In this document: piece by piece, positions 34,707 to 43,703 of the stretch
How positions within the stretch are numbered: position 1 is the first letter of the stretch
Layout of the letters: every line of letters starts with the position of its first letter
Source of the DNA: Streptomyces sp. MMBL 11-1
GTDB taxonomy: Bacteria; Actinomycetota; Actinomycetes; Streptomycetales; Streptomycetaceae
Length of the DNA: 64,000 bases
Reading direction: 5' to 3'
NCBI RefSeq assembly: GCF_028622875.1
Contig: NZ_CP117709.1
Span: forward strand, 6,389,001 to 6,453,000
Notes under the pieces: generated by a model
The model's input: the letters and a program-made list of their open reading frames with translations, nothing else
What the model was told of the DNA's origin: nothing
The model's database searches: none
Translations under genes and position numbers: made by a program

Positions 34707-35744
34707 ATGCGCGCAGCGGACCTGTACGTGCGGGCCACCGCCGTCCGGCTGCCCGGCACCCTCCGGGTGGCCGACGCCGTCGCGGCCGGCGACTGCCCGC
34801 CACGCATCGCCGACGCCGCGGGCATGGAGTCCGTGGCCGTCTCGGCGGACGAGTCCGCCGCCGAGATGGCCGTCGCGGCGGCCACGACCGCGCTGGCACG
34901 GGCCGGTTCCGGCCCCGGGGACATCGGCCTCCTGCTGCACGCCGACACCTACCACCAGGGCCAGGACCTGTGGCCCGTCGCCTCCTACATCCAGCGCGAG
35001 ACGGTCGGCAACTGCTGCCAGGCCGTCGAGATCCGGCAGATGTCCAACGGCGGCCTCGCCGCCATGGACCTGGCCGCCGCCTACCTCCGGGCCGGCCACG
35101 GCACGGGGGACGCCCTGCTCACCTCCGCCGACCGGTTCTGCGCCCCCGGCATCGACCGCTGGCGCACCGATCCCGGAACGCCCTACGCGGACGGCGCCGC
35201 CGCCCTGGTCCTCTCCCGCCGGGGCGGCTTCGCCGCCGTGCGCGGGCTGGCCCTGCACGCGGACCCGGAGCTGGAGCCGCTGCACCGCGGGGACGAGCCG
35301 TTCGGACCCGCTCCCTTCAGCCACGGCATGCCCGTCGACTTCGCCCGGGCCAAGAGGGCGTTCGTCTCGCGGGTGGGGATGTCCGCCGTGATGGGCCGCG
35401 CCCACGAGGGGCAGCAGACCGCGGTGAAACGGGCGCTCTTCGAGGCGGGCCTCGACCTGGCCGACGCCGACTGGGTGGTCCTGCCGCACTTCGGGCGGCG
35501 CCGCCTGGAGTCCATCTACTACGGCCCGTTCGGCATCGACCCGGACCGCACCCCCTGGGAGTGGAGCCGCACGGTCGGCCACCTCGGGGCGGGCGACCAG
35601 TTCGCCGGGCTCGACCACCTCATGGTGTCCGGCCGGGCCTCCCCGGGCGACATCGTCGTCCTCGTCAGCGTCGGCGCCGGGTACAGCTGGGGGTGCGCGG
35701 TGCTGGAGATCCTCCGCCGCCCCGAGGGGTACGGCCCCCGCTGA
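34707..35744 (+). CDS. KSIII-like acyltransferase with active-site Ser (DpsC/CerJ/ChlB3 type)
   Basis: The 345-aa thiolase-fold protein resembles FabH but the active-site Cys is Ser113 in QMSNGGLAAMDLA. The usual Asn motif is replaced by GHLGAGDQFAGL with Asp297, while His261 in LPHFGRR remains. This Ser-His-Asp arrangement marks the DpsC/CerJ/ChlB3 group, which primes PKSs with non-acetate starters or transfers acyl groups. ATG 34707 is 2 bp after the citramalate synthase stop with GGAGAGG upstream. With the acyltransferase at 48180 it most likely selects the starter. Confidence 0.9.
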   Translation: MRAADLYVRATAVRLPGTLRVADAVAAGDCPPRIADAAGMESVAVSADESAAEMAVAAATTALARAGSGPGDIGLLLHADTYHQGQDLWPVASYIQRETVGNCCQAVEIRQMSNGGLAAMDLAAAYLRAGHGTGDALLTSADRFCAPGIDRWRTDPGTPYADGAAALVLSRRGGFAAVRGLALHADPELEPLHRGDEPFGPAPFSHGMPVDFARAKRAFVSRVGMSAVMGRAHEGQQTAVKRALFEAGLDLADADWVVLPHFGRRRLESIYYGPFGIDPDRTPWEWSRTVGHLGAGDQFAGLDHLMVSGRASPGDIVVLVSVGAGYSWGCAVLEILRRPEGYGPR

Positions 35745-35750
35745 ACGGCC

Positions 35751-35772
35751 GCCGGGGCCGTTCCACCCCGGC
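35751..35772 (+). terminator. Small hairpin after the KSIII-like gene
   Basis: GCCGGGG (35751-35757) pairs with CCCCGGC (35766-35772), 7 bp after the stop and just before the SARP-like promoter of the next gene. Weak on its own. Confidence 0.4.
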
Positions 35773-35804
35773 TCGACCGGCACCCGAGTCGAATCGACTA
35801 GTTA
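35773..35804 (+). promoter_or_regulatory. SARP-type operator/promoter for the aromatase/cyclase, with palindrome
   Basis: TCGAC (35773) and CCGAG (35784) are 11 bp apart. TAGTTA (35799-35804) follows at exactly 8 bp. A perfect 13-nt palindrome, AGTCGAATCGACT (35787-35799), lies between the boxes and the -10. Confidence 0.6.
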
Positions 35805-35850
35805 CCTGCTGTGAGCGCACCGTCGACGATCTACGAAGGGAAGGTCCCCC

Positions 35851-36876
35851 ATGGGACCCAGGACTTCCGCCCAGGCACCGGGCGACACGGTCCGCGTCAC
35901 CGAGCACTCCGTCACCGTGGCAGCGCCGCCCGACACGGTGCACCGCCTCGTGGCCGACGTGTCCGGCTGGCCCGAGCTGTTCGGCCCGACCGTACACGTC
36001 GACGTGCTCGCGGACGCGCCCCCGGAGGGCGGCGAGCAGCGGCTGCACCTGTGGGCCACCGCCCACGGGGCCGTCCGCAACTGGACGTCCGTGCGCACCC
36101 TGGACCCGGTGGCCCGCACGGTGGAGTTCCGCCAGCTGGTGCCCGCGCCGCCGGTGGCGTCGATGGGCGGCACCTGGCGGGTCGAGCCGCTCGACGACGG
36201 CCGGAGCCGGGTCGTCCTGCTCCACGACTTCCGGGCGGTCGCCGACGACCCGGAGGCGGAGCGCCTCATCACCGCGGCCGTGGACCGCAACAGCGCCGCT
36301 GAGCTCGACGCCCTCAAGCGCGCCGCGGAACAGGGCTCCCTCCGGGAGGAGTTGCGGTTCTCCTTCCACGACACGCACACCGTCCGCGCCGAGGCCGACG
36401 AGGTGTACGCCTTCCTGGAGCGGGCCGACCGCTGGCCCGAGCGGCTGCCGCACGTCGCCCGCCTCGATCTGGGGGAGGAGGCCGCGTCCGACCCGGCCGC
36501 CGAGGGCGCGCGGACCGCCGCGACCGTCCAGCGGATGGAGATGGCCACGCTCGCCCCGGACGGTTCGGAGCACATCACGGAGTCCGTGCGCCTGTGCTTC
36601 CCCGGCCGGCGCACCATCGTCTACAAACAGCTGCGCACCCCTCCGGCGCTGGCCTGCCACACCGGCCGCTGGACCGTCGAGCCGGCCGCGGACGGCACCG
36701 TCGCGGTCACCTCCGCCCACACCGTCGTCCTGGACCCGGAGGGTGTGCGGGCCCTGCTCGGCCCGGACGCCACACCGGCCGACGCCCGGGCACGGGTCCG
36801 CGAGGCGCTCGGGGCCAACAGCACCACCACCCTGCGGCACGCCGGGCGGTTTGCGGAGCGCCGTGGACAATCGTGA
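35851..36876 (+). CDS. Didomain aromatase/cyclase (ActVII/BexL-like, SRPBCC x2)
   Basis: The 341-aa protein has two START/SRPBCC domains. The first runs about 20-155 (VTVAAPPDTVHRLVADVSGWPELFGPTVHV), the second about 170-330 (HTVRAEADEVYAFLERADRWPERLPHV). This didomain plan is characteristic of first-ring aromatase/cyclases that act on C-9-reduced polyketides, as expected with the ActIII-like ketoreductase. It dehydrates and aromatises the first ring of the ACP-bound chain. ATG 35851 has GAAGGGAAGG upstream. Its stop overlaps the next gene's start by 14 bp. Confidence 0.95.
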   Translation: MGPRTSAQAPGDTVRVTEHSVTVAAPPDTVHRLVADVSGWPELFGPTVHVDVLADAPPEGGEQRLHLWATAHGAVRNWTSVRTLDPVARTVEFRQLVPAPPVASMGGTWRVEPLDDGRSRVVLLHDFRAVADDPEAERLITAAVDRNSAAELDALKRAAEQGSLREELRFSFHDTHTVRAEADEVYAFLERADRWPERLPHVARLDLGEEAASDPAAEGARTAATVQRMEMATLAPDGSEHITESVRLCFPGRRTIVYKQLRTPPALACHTGRWTVEPAADGTVAVTSAHTVVLDPEGVRALLGPDATPADARARVREALGANSTTTLRHAGRFAERRGQS

Positions 36877-37513
36877 CCCGGCCGCCGCTCTGACCATCGT
36901 CAACCGGCTCACCGTCCGGGGCGACCACACCGCCTTCGAAGCGGCGTGCGACGTGCACGCCGAATTCCTCGCCTCCCGGCCGCACTTCGGGTACCTGGTG
37001 GTGCTGCGCACCGCCGCCCAGCCGCGGGTCTACACGCAGTTCGCGCACTGGGAGCGGCTGGACGGGTTCCTCGACACCGTACGCGAGCCCGCGTTCCGGG
37101 CCCATGTCGAGCGCATCGGGCCGCTGGTCGAGGCCAGTGCCGACCAGGTGAACAGCGTCTTCCGCACCCTGCGGCACACCGCCGCGGAGGGCGGTCTGAA
37201 CGTTCTGCTCACCTGGGCGCGGCTGATGTCCGAGGACGACCGGTACGCCTTCGAGGCCAGATTCGCCGCGCTGAGCGAACACAGCGCGAAGGAGGAGGAG
37301 TTCGGCGGCTCCGACCTGCTGTGCTCCTCGGTCAACCCGCTCAACTACGTCGGGCTCCAGTGGTGGCGCGAGGCCGAGGACTGCGACCGGGCCCTGTCCG
37401 ACCCGGAGTACCGGCGGCTCCGCCGGTCGCTCGCGTGCCTGGCCACGCTCGACGGCGAACGGGTCGTGCACGTCCGCTACCGCGAACCACCCCGGACGGC
37501 CCCCGAAGGCTGA
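36863..37513 (+). CDS. Tandem ABM-domain (antibiotic biosynthesis monooxygenase-like) protein
   Basis: The 216-aa protein starts at GTG 36863 inside the end of the aromatase gene. It consists of two ferredoxin-like ABM halves: IVNRLTVRGDHTAFEAACDVHAEF with GYLVVLRTA...FAHWERLDGFLDTVREPAFRAHV, then LNVLLTWARL with LQWWREAEDCDRALSDPEY. Single ABM proteins (ActVA-ORF6, TcmH, SnoaB) oxidise anthrones to quinones without cofactor. This one is a fused pair, so it could be a quinone-forming oxygenase or a cyclase. Coupling to the aromatase suggests an early post-PKS step. Confidence 0.8.
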   Translation: MDNRDPAAALTIVNRLTVRGDHTAFEAACDVHAEFLASRPHFGYLVVLRTAAQPRVYTQFAHWERLDGFLDTVREPAFRAHVERIGPLVEASADQVNSVFRTLRHTAAEGGLNVLLTWARLMSEDDRYAFEARFAALSEHSAKEEEFGGSDLLCSSVNPLNYVGLQWWREAEDCDRALSDPEYRRLRRSLACLATLDGERVVHVRYREPPRTAPEG

Positions 37514-37557
37514 GGCGGCGCCCACCCCGGGGTGCTCCGCCCCCACCCGTCCCGCGT

Positions 37558-37589
37558 GCGAGGTCCGTTCGAGCCGCCCGGCGCAAGCT
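37558..37589 (+). promoter_or_regulatory. SARP-type operator/promoter for the acyl-AMP ligase
   Basis: GCGAG (37558) and TCGAG (37569) are 11 bp apart. CAAGCT (37584-37589) begins 8 bp after the second heptamer. Confidence 0.6.
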
Positions 37590-37624
37590 GGTGTCCGTAC
37601 CGGCGGAGCGGCGGAGAGGGCACC

Positions 37625-39367
37625 ATGGACGGCGACGGGAACCGGACGTTCACCGAGGTCTTCGCGCACCGGGCCCGTACCCACCCGGAGCGGGACGCCC
37701 TCCTCGTGCTCCCCGACGGGCCCGGGGGCGCCGGGGAGCGGCGGTACACCTACGGCGCCCTCGACGCGGCGGCCCGGGCGCTGGCGCCCGTGGTGCGCGG
37801 CCACACCCGGCCGGGCGGGCGGGTCCTGGTGGCCCACAGCGACCGGATGCTCTTCGCCACGAGCCTGCTGGCCTGTCTGTTCGCCGGAGCGGTGCCGGTG
37901 CCGGTGGTGCCCCCGGGCGGCAGCAGGCACCACGACGCCCGGCTGTCCGGCATCGCCCGGGACGCGGCGGTCGACTGCGCCCTCACCTCCCGCGCCCTGG
38001 CCCCCGCGCTCTCGCAGGTGCTCGCGCGCACCGGCCACCAGGACGTCGTCTGCGTCCCGGCCGACGCCGCCCCCGCCGGCGGCCCGGACGCCGGCCCGGC
38101 CGAGGTGCCACCCGGCACGGCGGCCGGCCCCGACAGCGTGGCCGTCCTCCAGTACACCTCCGGCTCCACGCGCGCCCCGCGCGGAGTGCCCGTCAGCCAT
38201 CGCGCGCTGCTCGCCCACCTCCGCGCCCTGTCGGCGGCCCTCGACATCCGGGAGGGCGAACGGGTCGGCGGCTGGCTCCCGTTCCACCACGACATGGGCC
38301 TCATCGGCCTGCTGATCCACCCGCTGTGGCAGGGCGCCACGTCCGTGCTGCTCTCCCCGCAGTCCTTCGCGCGCCGCCCGCTGCGCTGGCTGGAAGCGGT
38401 GTCCGACCACGGCATCGTCGTCAGCGCCGCTCCCGACTCGGCGTACGCGCGCTGTGCGCGGGAGGACGAGGCCCTGCCGGCGGGCCGCCTCGACCTGTCC
38501 CACTGGCGTACGGCGGTGAGCGGCGGCGAGTCCGTCCGCGCCTCCACGGTCCGGGACTTCACCGCGCGCTTCGCCCCCGCCGGGCTGCGCCCCGGCGCGC
38601 TCACCCCCTGCTACGGACTGGCCGAGGCGACCCTGCTGGTGACCGGAGCCGCACGCACCGGGCGGCCCCGGCTGCGGACCTTCGCCGACGACGGGCACCC
38701 GGGCGGCGGACGGTCGCTGGTCTCGTGCGGCCCGCCGGCCCCCGGCACCGAGGTGCTCATCGTCGACCCGGCCGGGCGCACACCGCTCGACGAGGGCGTC
38801 ACCGGCGAGATCTGGGTGCGCGGCCCCGGTACGGCCGAGGGGTACTGGCGCCGCCCGGCGGAGAGCGAGGAGCTGTTCCGGGCCCGTACGGCCCGGGGCG
38901 AGGGCGGCTTCCTGCGGACCGGCGACCTCGGTGCGATGGTGGACGGCGAGCTGTACGTCACCGGCCGTTCCAAGGACCTCGTCGTCCTGGCGGGCAACGC
39001 CTTCCACCCGGAGGACCTGGAGGAGTCGGTACGCCGGACCAGCACGGTCCTCGGCCCCGGCATCGCCTTCGGTGTGCACGGCGAACGCGAACACCTGGTG
39101 GTGGTGCAGGAGTTGCGCGCGCGCACCCGCTACGGCACGGACCTGCCGGCCCTCACCGAGGTGATCCAGGACTCCCTGGTGGCGGAACACGGGGTGCGCG
39201 CGGACGGTGTGCTGATCGTGCGGCCCGGCACGGTGCGGCACACCACCAGCGGAAAGGTGGAACGGGCCGCCATGCGCGGGCTGTTCCTCGGCGGATCCCT
39301 CGTGCCGCTGCACGCCAGCCTGGTGCCGGAGGTCCGGCTCCTCGTGGCCGGCCGGAGCCGCCGGTGA
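37625..39367 (+). CDS. Fatty acyl-AMP ligase (FAAL-type)
   Basis: The 580-aa ANL enzyme has LQYTSGSTRAPRGVPVSHRAL, the FAAL hallmark GWLPFHHDMGLIG, YGLAEATLLVTG, GEIWVRGPGTAEGYW and RTGDLG. It ends with VERAAMRGLFLGG, and the hinge plus KxxxL region typical of FAALs. FAALs adenylate acyl groups and pass them to an ACP rather than to CoA. It may load the starter acid for the KSIII/acyltransferase pair. ATG 37625 follows GGAGAGGG. It ends this gene run, facing the response regulator. Confidence 0.93.
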   Translation: MDGDGNRTFTEVFAHRARTHPERDALLVLPDGPGGAGERRYTYGALDAAARALAPVVRGHTRPGGRVLVAHSDRMLFATSLLACLFAGAVPVPVVPPGGSRHHDARLSGIARDAAVDCALTSRALAPALSQVLARTGHQDVVCVPADAAPAGGPDAGPAEVPPGTAAGPDSVAVLQYTSGSTRAPRGVPVSHRALLAHLRALSAALDIREGERVGGWLPFHHDMGLIGLLIHPLWQGATSVLLSPQSFARRPLRWLEAVSDHGIVVSAAPDSAYARCAREDEALPAGRLDLSHWRTAVSGGESVRASTVRDFTARFAPAGLRPGALTPCYGLAEATLLVTGAARTGRPRLRTFADDGHPGGGRSLVSCGPPAPGTEVLIVDPAGRTPLDEGVTGEIWVRGPGTAEGYWRRPAESEELFRARTARGEGGFLRTGDLGAMVDGELYVTGRSKDLVVLAGNAFHPEDLEESVRRTSTVLGPGIAFGVHGEREHLVVVQELRARTRYGTDLPALTEVIQDSLVAEHGVRADGVLIVRPGTVRHTTSGKVERAAMRGLFLGGSLVPLHASLVPEVRLLVAGRSRR

Positions 39368-39400
39368 GGGGCGGCCGCCTCCCGCCGGGCGCGGCCGGAC

Positions 39401-40015
39401 TCAGGGGATCCAGCCGGCGTTCCTCGCGACCCGGACGGCGTCGACGCGGTTGCGGGCGCTGAGCTTGCCCACGATGGCCGTCAGGTAGTTGCTCACCGTG
39501 CCCTTCGACAGGTACAGGCACCCGGCGATCTCCGCGGTGTCCGCGCCGCGGGCCGCGAGCCGCAGCACCTGGAGCTCGCGGGGGGAGAGCGGATTGTCCA
39601 CGAAGTCCCACGCCGACATCGCCAGATGCGGGTCCATGACGCGCTGCCCGGACGCCACCAGGCGTACCGCCTTGGCGAGTTCCTCCGGCTCGGAGTCCTT
39701 GAGCAGGAAGCCGCCCACCTGGGTGCTCAGCGCTCGGCGCAGGGTGCCCGGCCGCCCCATGCCGGTCAGGATGAGCGTGCGGCAGGTGGGCACCCGCTTG
39801 TGCAACTCGGCCGTGGCCGTCAGGCCGTCGGTGCCCGGCAGGTCGATGTCGATGACCGCCACGTCCGGCTTCTTCTCCAGCGCGGTCGGCACGATGGCGT
39901 CGCCCCGGTCCACGGCCGCGACGACCCGCAGATCGGGTTCCAGGTGGAGCAGTGCGACGAGAGCCCCCCGCACCATGTGGACATCCTCCGCCAGCAGGAT
40001 TTTGAGGGTGAGCAT
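39401..40015 (-). CDS. NarL/LuxR-type response regulator
   Basis: The 204-aa protein has a receiver domain (KILLAEDVHMVRGALVALL, phospho-Asp in VAVIDIDLPGTDGL, LILTGM and LLKDS). A LuxR-type HTH follows (LSPRELQVLRLAARGADTAEIAGCLYLSKGTVSNYLTA). It partners the histidine kinase 45 bp upstream. The C-terminal IVGKLSARNRVDAVRVARNAGWIP is the NarL-family ending found in DesR-like regulators. It is a DNA-binding activator or repressor; targets are unknown. Confidence 0.93.
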   Translation of the reverse strand: MLTLKILLAEDVHMVRGALVALLHLEPDLRVVAAVDRGDAIVPTALEKKPDVAVIDIDLPGTDGLTATAELHKRVPTCRTLILTGMGRPGTLRRALSTQVGGFLLKDSEPEELAKAVRLVASGQRVMDPHLAMSAWDFVDNPLSPRELQVLRLAARGADTAEIAGCLYLSKGTVSNYLTAIVGKLSARNRVDAVRVARNAGWIP

Positions 40016-40060
40016 CCCCTTGCCTTCCCTTCCTGACCCCCTCGTGCCGTTCCGGGGCCC

Positions 40061-41302
40061 CTACGCCGCCGACCGTACCGGGGCACGGACCTCCAGTTCG
40101 AAGAGCCCGTTCTCACGGACGACAGCCTTCAGCCTGCCGCCCACCGCAACGCACCGTTCGTGAAGGTTGTCCAGTCCGTTCCCCCGCCGCTCCCCGCCGA
40201 GCGGCGACCCCCCGCCCTCCTGCTCACGTCCGTCCCCGTGGACTCCGTCGTTCACCACGGACAGCAGAATGGTTTCCCCGTCACGGGTTGCCGTTATCGT
40301 ACAGTGACGCACTGCGCTGTGCCGCAGCATATTGGTGACCCCTTCCCGCACCACGGTGGCGAGGAAGGTGTCGATCTCCGGGGGCAGCGGGCCGCAGGCG
40401 ACATCGACTTCGCTCCGTACGCCGGAGGCGCGCAGCACCGAGACCGCGGAGCGGGCCTCGGCGGTGAGGGAGAGCGCGCGGTAGCTGCTGGCGACCAGCC
40501 GCACGTCGGAGAGGGCCTGGCGGGCCACGTCCACGAGTTCACGGGTCTCCTCGCGCGCCCGTTCCGGCTGGGTCAGGCCGATGCGGTGGGCCAGCGTTCC
40601 CTTGAGGACGATCGCGGAGAGGCTGTAGCCCAGCAGGTCGTGCAGGTCCCGGGCGAAGCGCAGCCGCTCCTGCCCGACGGCCATGCGGGCCAGTTCGTCA
40701 CGCGTGGCGTGCAGTTCGCTCACCAGCTCGGTCAGGCGCGCCAGCCCGTAGATGACGAGCCCGGACAGCAGGGCGGAGACCGTGTAGTAGGAGGCCGCGT
40801 CCGGGGTGGCGCCGGCGGCGAGCGCGTGCAGCGGGGTGACGATCAGCACCACGCCGAACAGCGACCAGCCGAAGCGGGACGGGAGCAGCACGAGGAACGA
40901 GGCGCCCAACGGGCCCTCCATGCTGCCCCAGTTGAGGCCGAACCAGAGGAGTGGCAGATAGGTGAGCAGGGTCTGTGCCAGCAGGGCGGCGGTCTTCCGG
41001 CGCAGCGTCCAGAGCTGGGCCCGGGGGGCGGACACGAGCATCTGCACGGTGAACACGGCCAGCACGCAGGCGACGCAGACCAGCAGCCGGGTGACTCCGG
41101 GGCGGGTCCCCACCAGGTTCAGCACGGTCACTCCGCCGTAGCAGAGCAGGGCCACGATGGTGATCGTACGGGCCAGTTGGGGCGCCGGTATGTCCTGACT
41201 TCGGCGAGGGCCGGGGCTCTCCCGCGACCCGGCCGCCGGGGCGTCGCCCCCGGCCCCGGGGCCTTCCGCTGCGGCCGACTGTCTGCCCCTCGATGATGTC
41301 AT
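40061..41302 (-). CDS. Sensor histidine kinase (HisKA_3, DesK-like)
   Basis: From ATG 41302 this is 413 aa; in-frame ATGs at 41320 and 41338 are alternatives and no start has a clear ribosome-binding site. Six hydrophobic segments occupy roughly residues 50-200, then HisKA_3 follows with the phospho-His in LRFARDLHDLLGYSLSAIVLKG. A degenerate HATPase (TNMLRHSA, GNGLDNLHERCVAVGG) ends it. It should phosphorylate the 39401 response regulator. The pair is separated from the YcaO gene by a strong terminator, so it is a separate operon. The sensed signal is unknown. Confidence 0.88.
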   Translation of the reverse strand: MTSSRGRQSAAAEGPGAGGDAPAAGSRESPGPRRSQDIPAPQLARTITIVALLCYGGVTVLNLVGTRPGVTRLLVCVACVLAVFTVQMLVSAPRAQLWTLRRKTAALLAQTLLTYLPLLWFGLNWGSMEGPLGASFLVLLPSRFGWSLFGVVLIVTPLHALAAGATPDAASYYTVSALLSGLVIYGLARLTELVSELHATRDELARMAVGQERLRFARDLHDLLGYSLSAIVLKGTLAHRIGLTQPERAREETRELVDVARQALSDVRLVASSYRALSLTAEARSAVSVLRASGVRSEVDVACGPLPPEIDTFLATVVREGVTNMLRHSAVRHCTITATRDGETILLSVVNDGVHGDGREQEGGGSPLGGERRGNGLDNLHERCVAVGGRLKAVVRENGLFELEVRAPVRSAA

Positions 41303-41354
41303 GACGAAGTCATATCCCATGTCCCGTTCATCGGGCACGCGCAGGCCGACGGCA

Positions 41355-41380
41355 CGGGGCCCCGGCCGGCCGGGGCCCCG
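41355..41380 (-). terminator. Perfect 26-bp GC palindrome after the YcaO gene
   Basis: The 26-nt sequence at 41355-41380 is its own reverse complement (arms of CGGGGCCCCGGCC type). It lies 4 bp past the YcaO stop and before the histidine kinase. It isolates the peptide-YcaO pair as a bicistronic operon. Confidence 0.8.
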
Positions 41381-41384
41381 CGGG

Positions 41385-43703
41385 TCACACGAAGAGCGGC
41401 ACCGGATTGAGCTCCTCGACGGTGGGCTTCCGCGCGACCCGTCCCAGCTCGACGGGGACGTCGAAGAGCCGGCCCGGCGCGAACCGCGCCCAGAAGTGCC
41501 GCATGCCCGGCACGACGACCTTCACCACCGGCAGCCCGATGTCCGGCCGGGTCTGGTCCAGCACCAGCGTCTCCAGACCGCGCGCCGCGAGCAGGCGCTC
41601 CACCGTCCGCACCTCCTCCCGGAGGTCATCGTGGGCGACGACGTCCCAGGCCGCGGCGGTGCGAGCCCGTTCGGCCGGGTCCGGGGCCAGGTACGGCTGC
41701 TCGGCGAGCGTCGCGCCGGTCCACCACGCGCACAGGTCCGCGTCGCCTTCCGCGCAGGCCCGCAGCCCCGCGGCGGTGTCCGGCGGCAGCAGCTGGCCCA
41801 GCTCGGTGACCGCCCTGCGCACCGCGACCCGGGGGTCGGTGTGCGCGCCGAAGCCGAGGGCGAGCCCCTCGCCCAGCTCGTCCGCCGGACGCCCGGTTCT
41901 GCGGGAGACCGCCGCGACCACCGGTACGCCCAGGTCGGCGGTGAGGTCCAGCGCCCACACCTCGCGCCCCGAACGGGCGTACGCCGCACGGGCGTCGGCG
42001 AGCCACGGCTCGTCGAAGGCGTCGAGGTCGACGCCCGGCTGCCGCGTGCGGTGGTACCACCACAGGGCCACCGCGTCCCGTTCGACCACCTCCAGCAGAC
42101 CCTGCAGCACGGCGTCCTCCAGGCTGCTGCCGGCCGCGTTCCCGTTGGAGTCCGCCCACGGCGCGCGGGTCCGCCCGTCGGGACCGGGCCCGAAGTACAG
42201 CATCGAGGTCGGCAGATAGCGCGTGCGACGCGAGCCGAGCGACCACAGCGGCGTCCACTCCGCGACCGAGCGCGGGTCGAAGGGCGGCGGCACCAGCTGG
42301 AAGGGGGCGCCCGCGTGCCGTGCGTTCCAGGCCTCACGCTCCCGGAACTGCCGGTCGGCGTACAGCTGGGACGCGTTGGGGTGCAGCGCCGCGTCGCCCA
42401 GCCCGCGCAGGGTCTCCCGTACCACGGCCTCGTCGCCCTGCCGGGTCGCCGAGTAGCGCTCCACCGCCTCGCACAGCGCCCCCAGCCGTGCTTCCTCCGG
42501 CGTGGTGCCCTTGCCCCCGCTGTGACTGCGCAGCCCGGCCCGCACGTTCGCCAGGTCGTGCCCGGCGAGGGCGAGGTTGCGCCCGGACACGTAGTGGTGC
42601 AGCCCGTCCGGTGTGCCCGGCGCCTCGCGCACCTCGGCGACGACGCCGGTGACCGGCCCGACGAGCCCCCGGTGACGGGCCCACACGACGGCCGGGGCGA
42701 CGGCCCGGTGACCGCCCCCCTCCGCGCGGCACCTGGGGCGGGACTCCAGCACCACCGGCCGCAGCGCACGGGCGGCGACCAGCCCCGGGACGCCGCACCC
42801 GGGGCACTGCGGCCTGCGGGTCACCGGGTGCAGGCCGGTGGCCAGGGTGCGGGTGTCCAGGCGCCACACCGCCGGGCTCGTGCGCAGCCCGGCCGCCCAT
42901 TTCGCGGCCTCCACCGCGGCGGTGTGGAATCCGATCGCCCGTGTCGCGGGAAGTGCGGACGGCGGCAGCGGTATCCCGCCGGGCAGTCGCAGCGCCCGCC
43001 GCACGGGCTCCTGGGAGGTGCGGTGGCCGCGCAGCCGGTGGGCCAGGCAGTGCCAGCACGGCCGGTCCGCCTCGGCGGGCGCGAACACCGGGCCCACCCA
43101 GACCTCGCCGCCCGCCACCCTGACCGGCAGCCAGGGGAGCCCCGTCCGCGCGTGCCGTTCCGACGCGTCGGTGAGGCCCGGGTCCAGGTAGTCCCCGCAC
43201 ACGACCAGGGTGATGTCCGCGTCCCCGGGGGAGTCGCAGAGACCGGTGCCCGCCTGCAGGCAGGCCGCCCGGGCCGCGTCGGCGTCGGCCCGGCCGGCCG
43301 CCTCCACGTACACCCGGGCGGCGGTCACCCGGGCCGCGGCGACCGGTCCGTCGAGCCCCGCCGCGTCCCAGTAGGCGTGCGCCTCGGCCGGTGGGACGGC
43401 CGGGTCGCGCAAGCCGACGAGCCCCGCCTCACCCAGCTCGGCCAGCGCCTCACCCGCCTCGACGGGGTCCATGCGGTCGGCCGCCGAGGCCAGCAGCTCC
43501 GGCAGCGAGCGGCTGCCGTCCAGGAGCGGCGCCAGGACCTGCGCGGCGGTGCCGTGCAGCACAGTGGTGCCGCCCTCCGAGAGAAGATAGACGGCCTCGC
43601 CGGGCACGGCCTCGACACGCAGGTGCCGCTTGAAGCCGACCCGGGCCGCCTCCGGCCGGGGCCGGTCCGGGGACGTCTCCCGGGCTGCGGGCGGCACGCT
43701 CAC
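41385..43703 (-). CDS. Fused RRE / E1-like / YcaO cyclodehydratase (RiPP maturation)
   Basis: The 772-aa protein starts at GTG 43703, overlapping the stop of a 62-aa ORF (GTGA). Residues about 20-98 look like a RiPP recognition element (EAVYLLSEGGTTVLHG, then LLDGSRSLPELL). Residues 110-320 form an E1/ThiF-like domain with a zinc site CWHC (216-219) and CPGC (300-303). From about 360 on it is YcaO: GTTPEEARLGALCEAVERYSA, SSLEDAVLQGLLEVVERDA and a Pro-rich C-terminus NPVPLFV. Such fusions bind a leader peptide and use ATP to cyclise Cys/Ser/Thr to azolines. No SagB-type dehydrogenase is nearby. YcaO enzymes can also make thioamides or amidines. Confidence 0.93.
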   Translation of the reverse strand: MSVPPAARETSPDRPRPEAARVGFKRHLRVEAVPGEAVYLLSEGGTTVLHGTAAQVLAPLLDGSRSLPELLASAADRMDPVEAGEALAELGEAGLVGLRDPAVPPAEAHAYWDAAGLDGPVAAARVTAARVYVEAAGRADADAARAACLQAGTGLCDSPGDADITLVVCGDYLDPGLTDASERHARTGLPWLPVRVAGGEVWVGPVFAPAEADRPCWHCLAHRLRGHRTSQEPVRRALRLPGGIPLPPSALPATRAIGFHTAAVEAAKWAAGLRTSPAVWRLDTRTLATGLHPVTRRPQCPGCGVPGLVAARALRPVVLESRPRCRAEGGGHRAVAPAVVWARHRGLVGPVTGVVAEVREAPGTPDGLHHYVSGRNLALAGHDLANVRAGLRSHSGGKGTTPEEARLGALCEAVERYSATRQGDEAVVRETLRGLGDAALHPNASQLYADRQFREREAWNARHAGAPFQLVPPPFDPRSVAEWTPLWSLGSRRTRYLPTSMLYFGPGPDGRTRAPWADSNGNAAGSSLEDAVLQGLLEVVERDAVALWWYHRTRQPGVDLDAFDEPWLADARAAYARSGREVWALDLTADLGVPVVAAVSRRTGRPADELGEGLALGFGAHTDPRVAVRRAVTELGQLLPPDTAAGLRACAEGDADLCAWWTGATLAEQPYLAPDPAERARTAAAWDVVAHDDLREEVRTVERLLAARGLETLVLDQTRPDIGLPVVKVVVPGMRHFWARFAPGRLFDVPVELGRVARKPTVEELNPVPLFV

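Noticed and set aside
36707..39313. Open frame of 868 codons on the minus strand
   Set aside because: Antisense to the ABM pair and FAAL, which have clear motifs.
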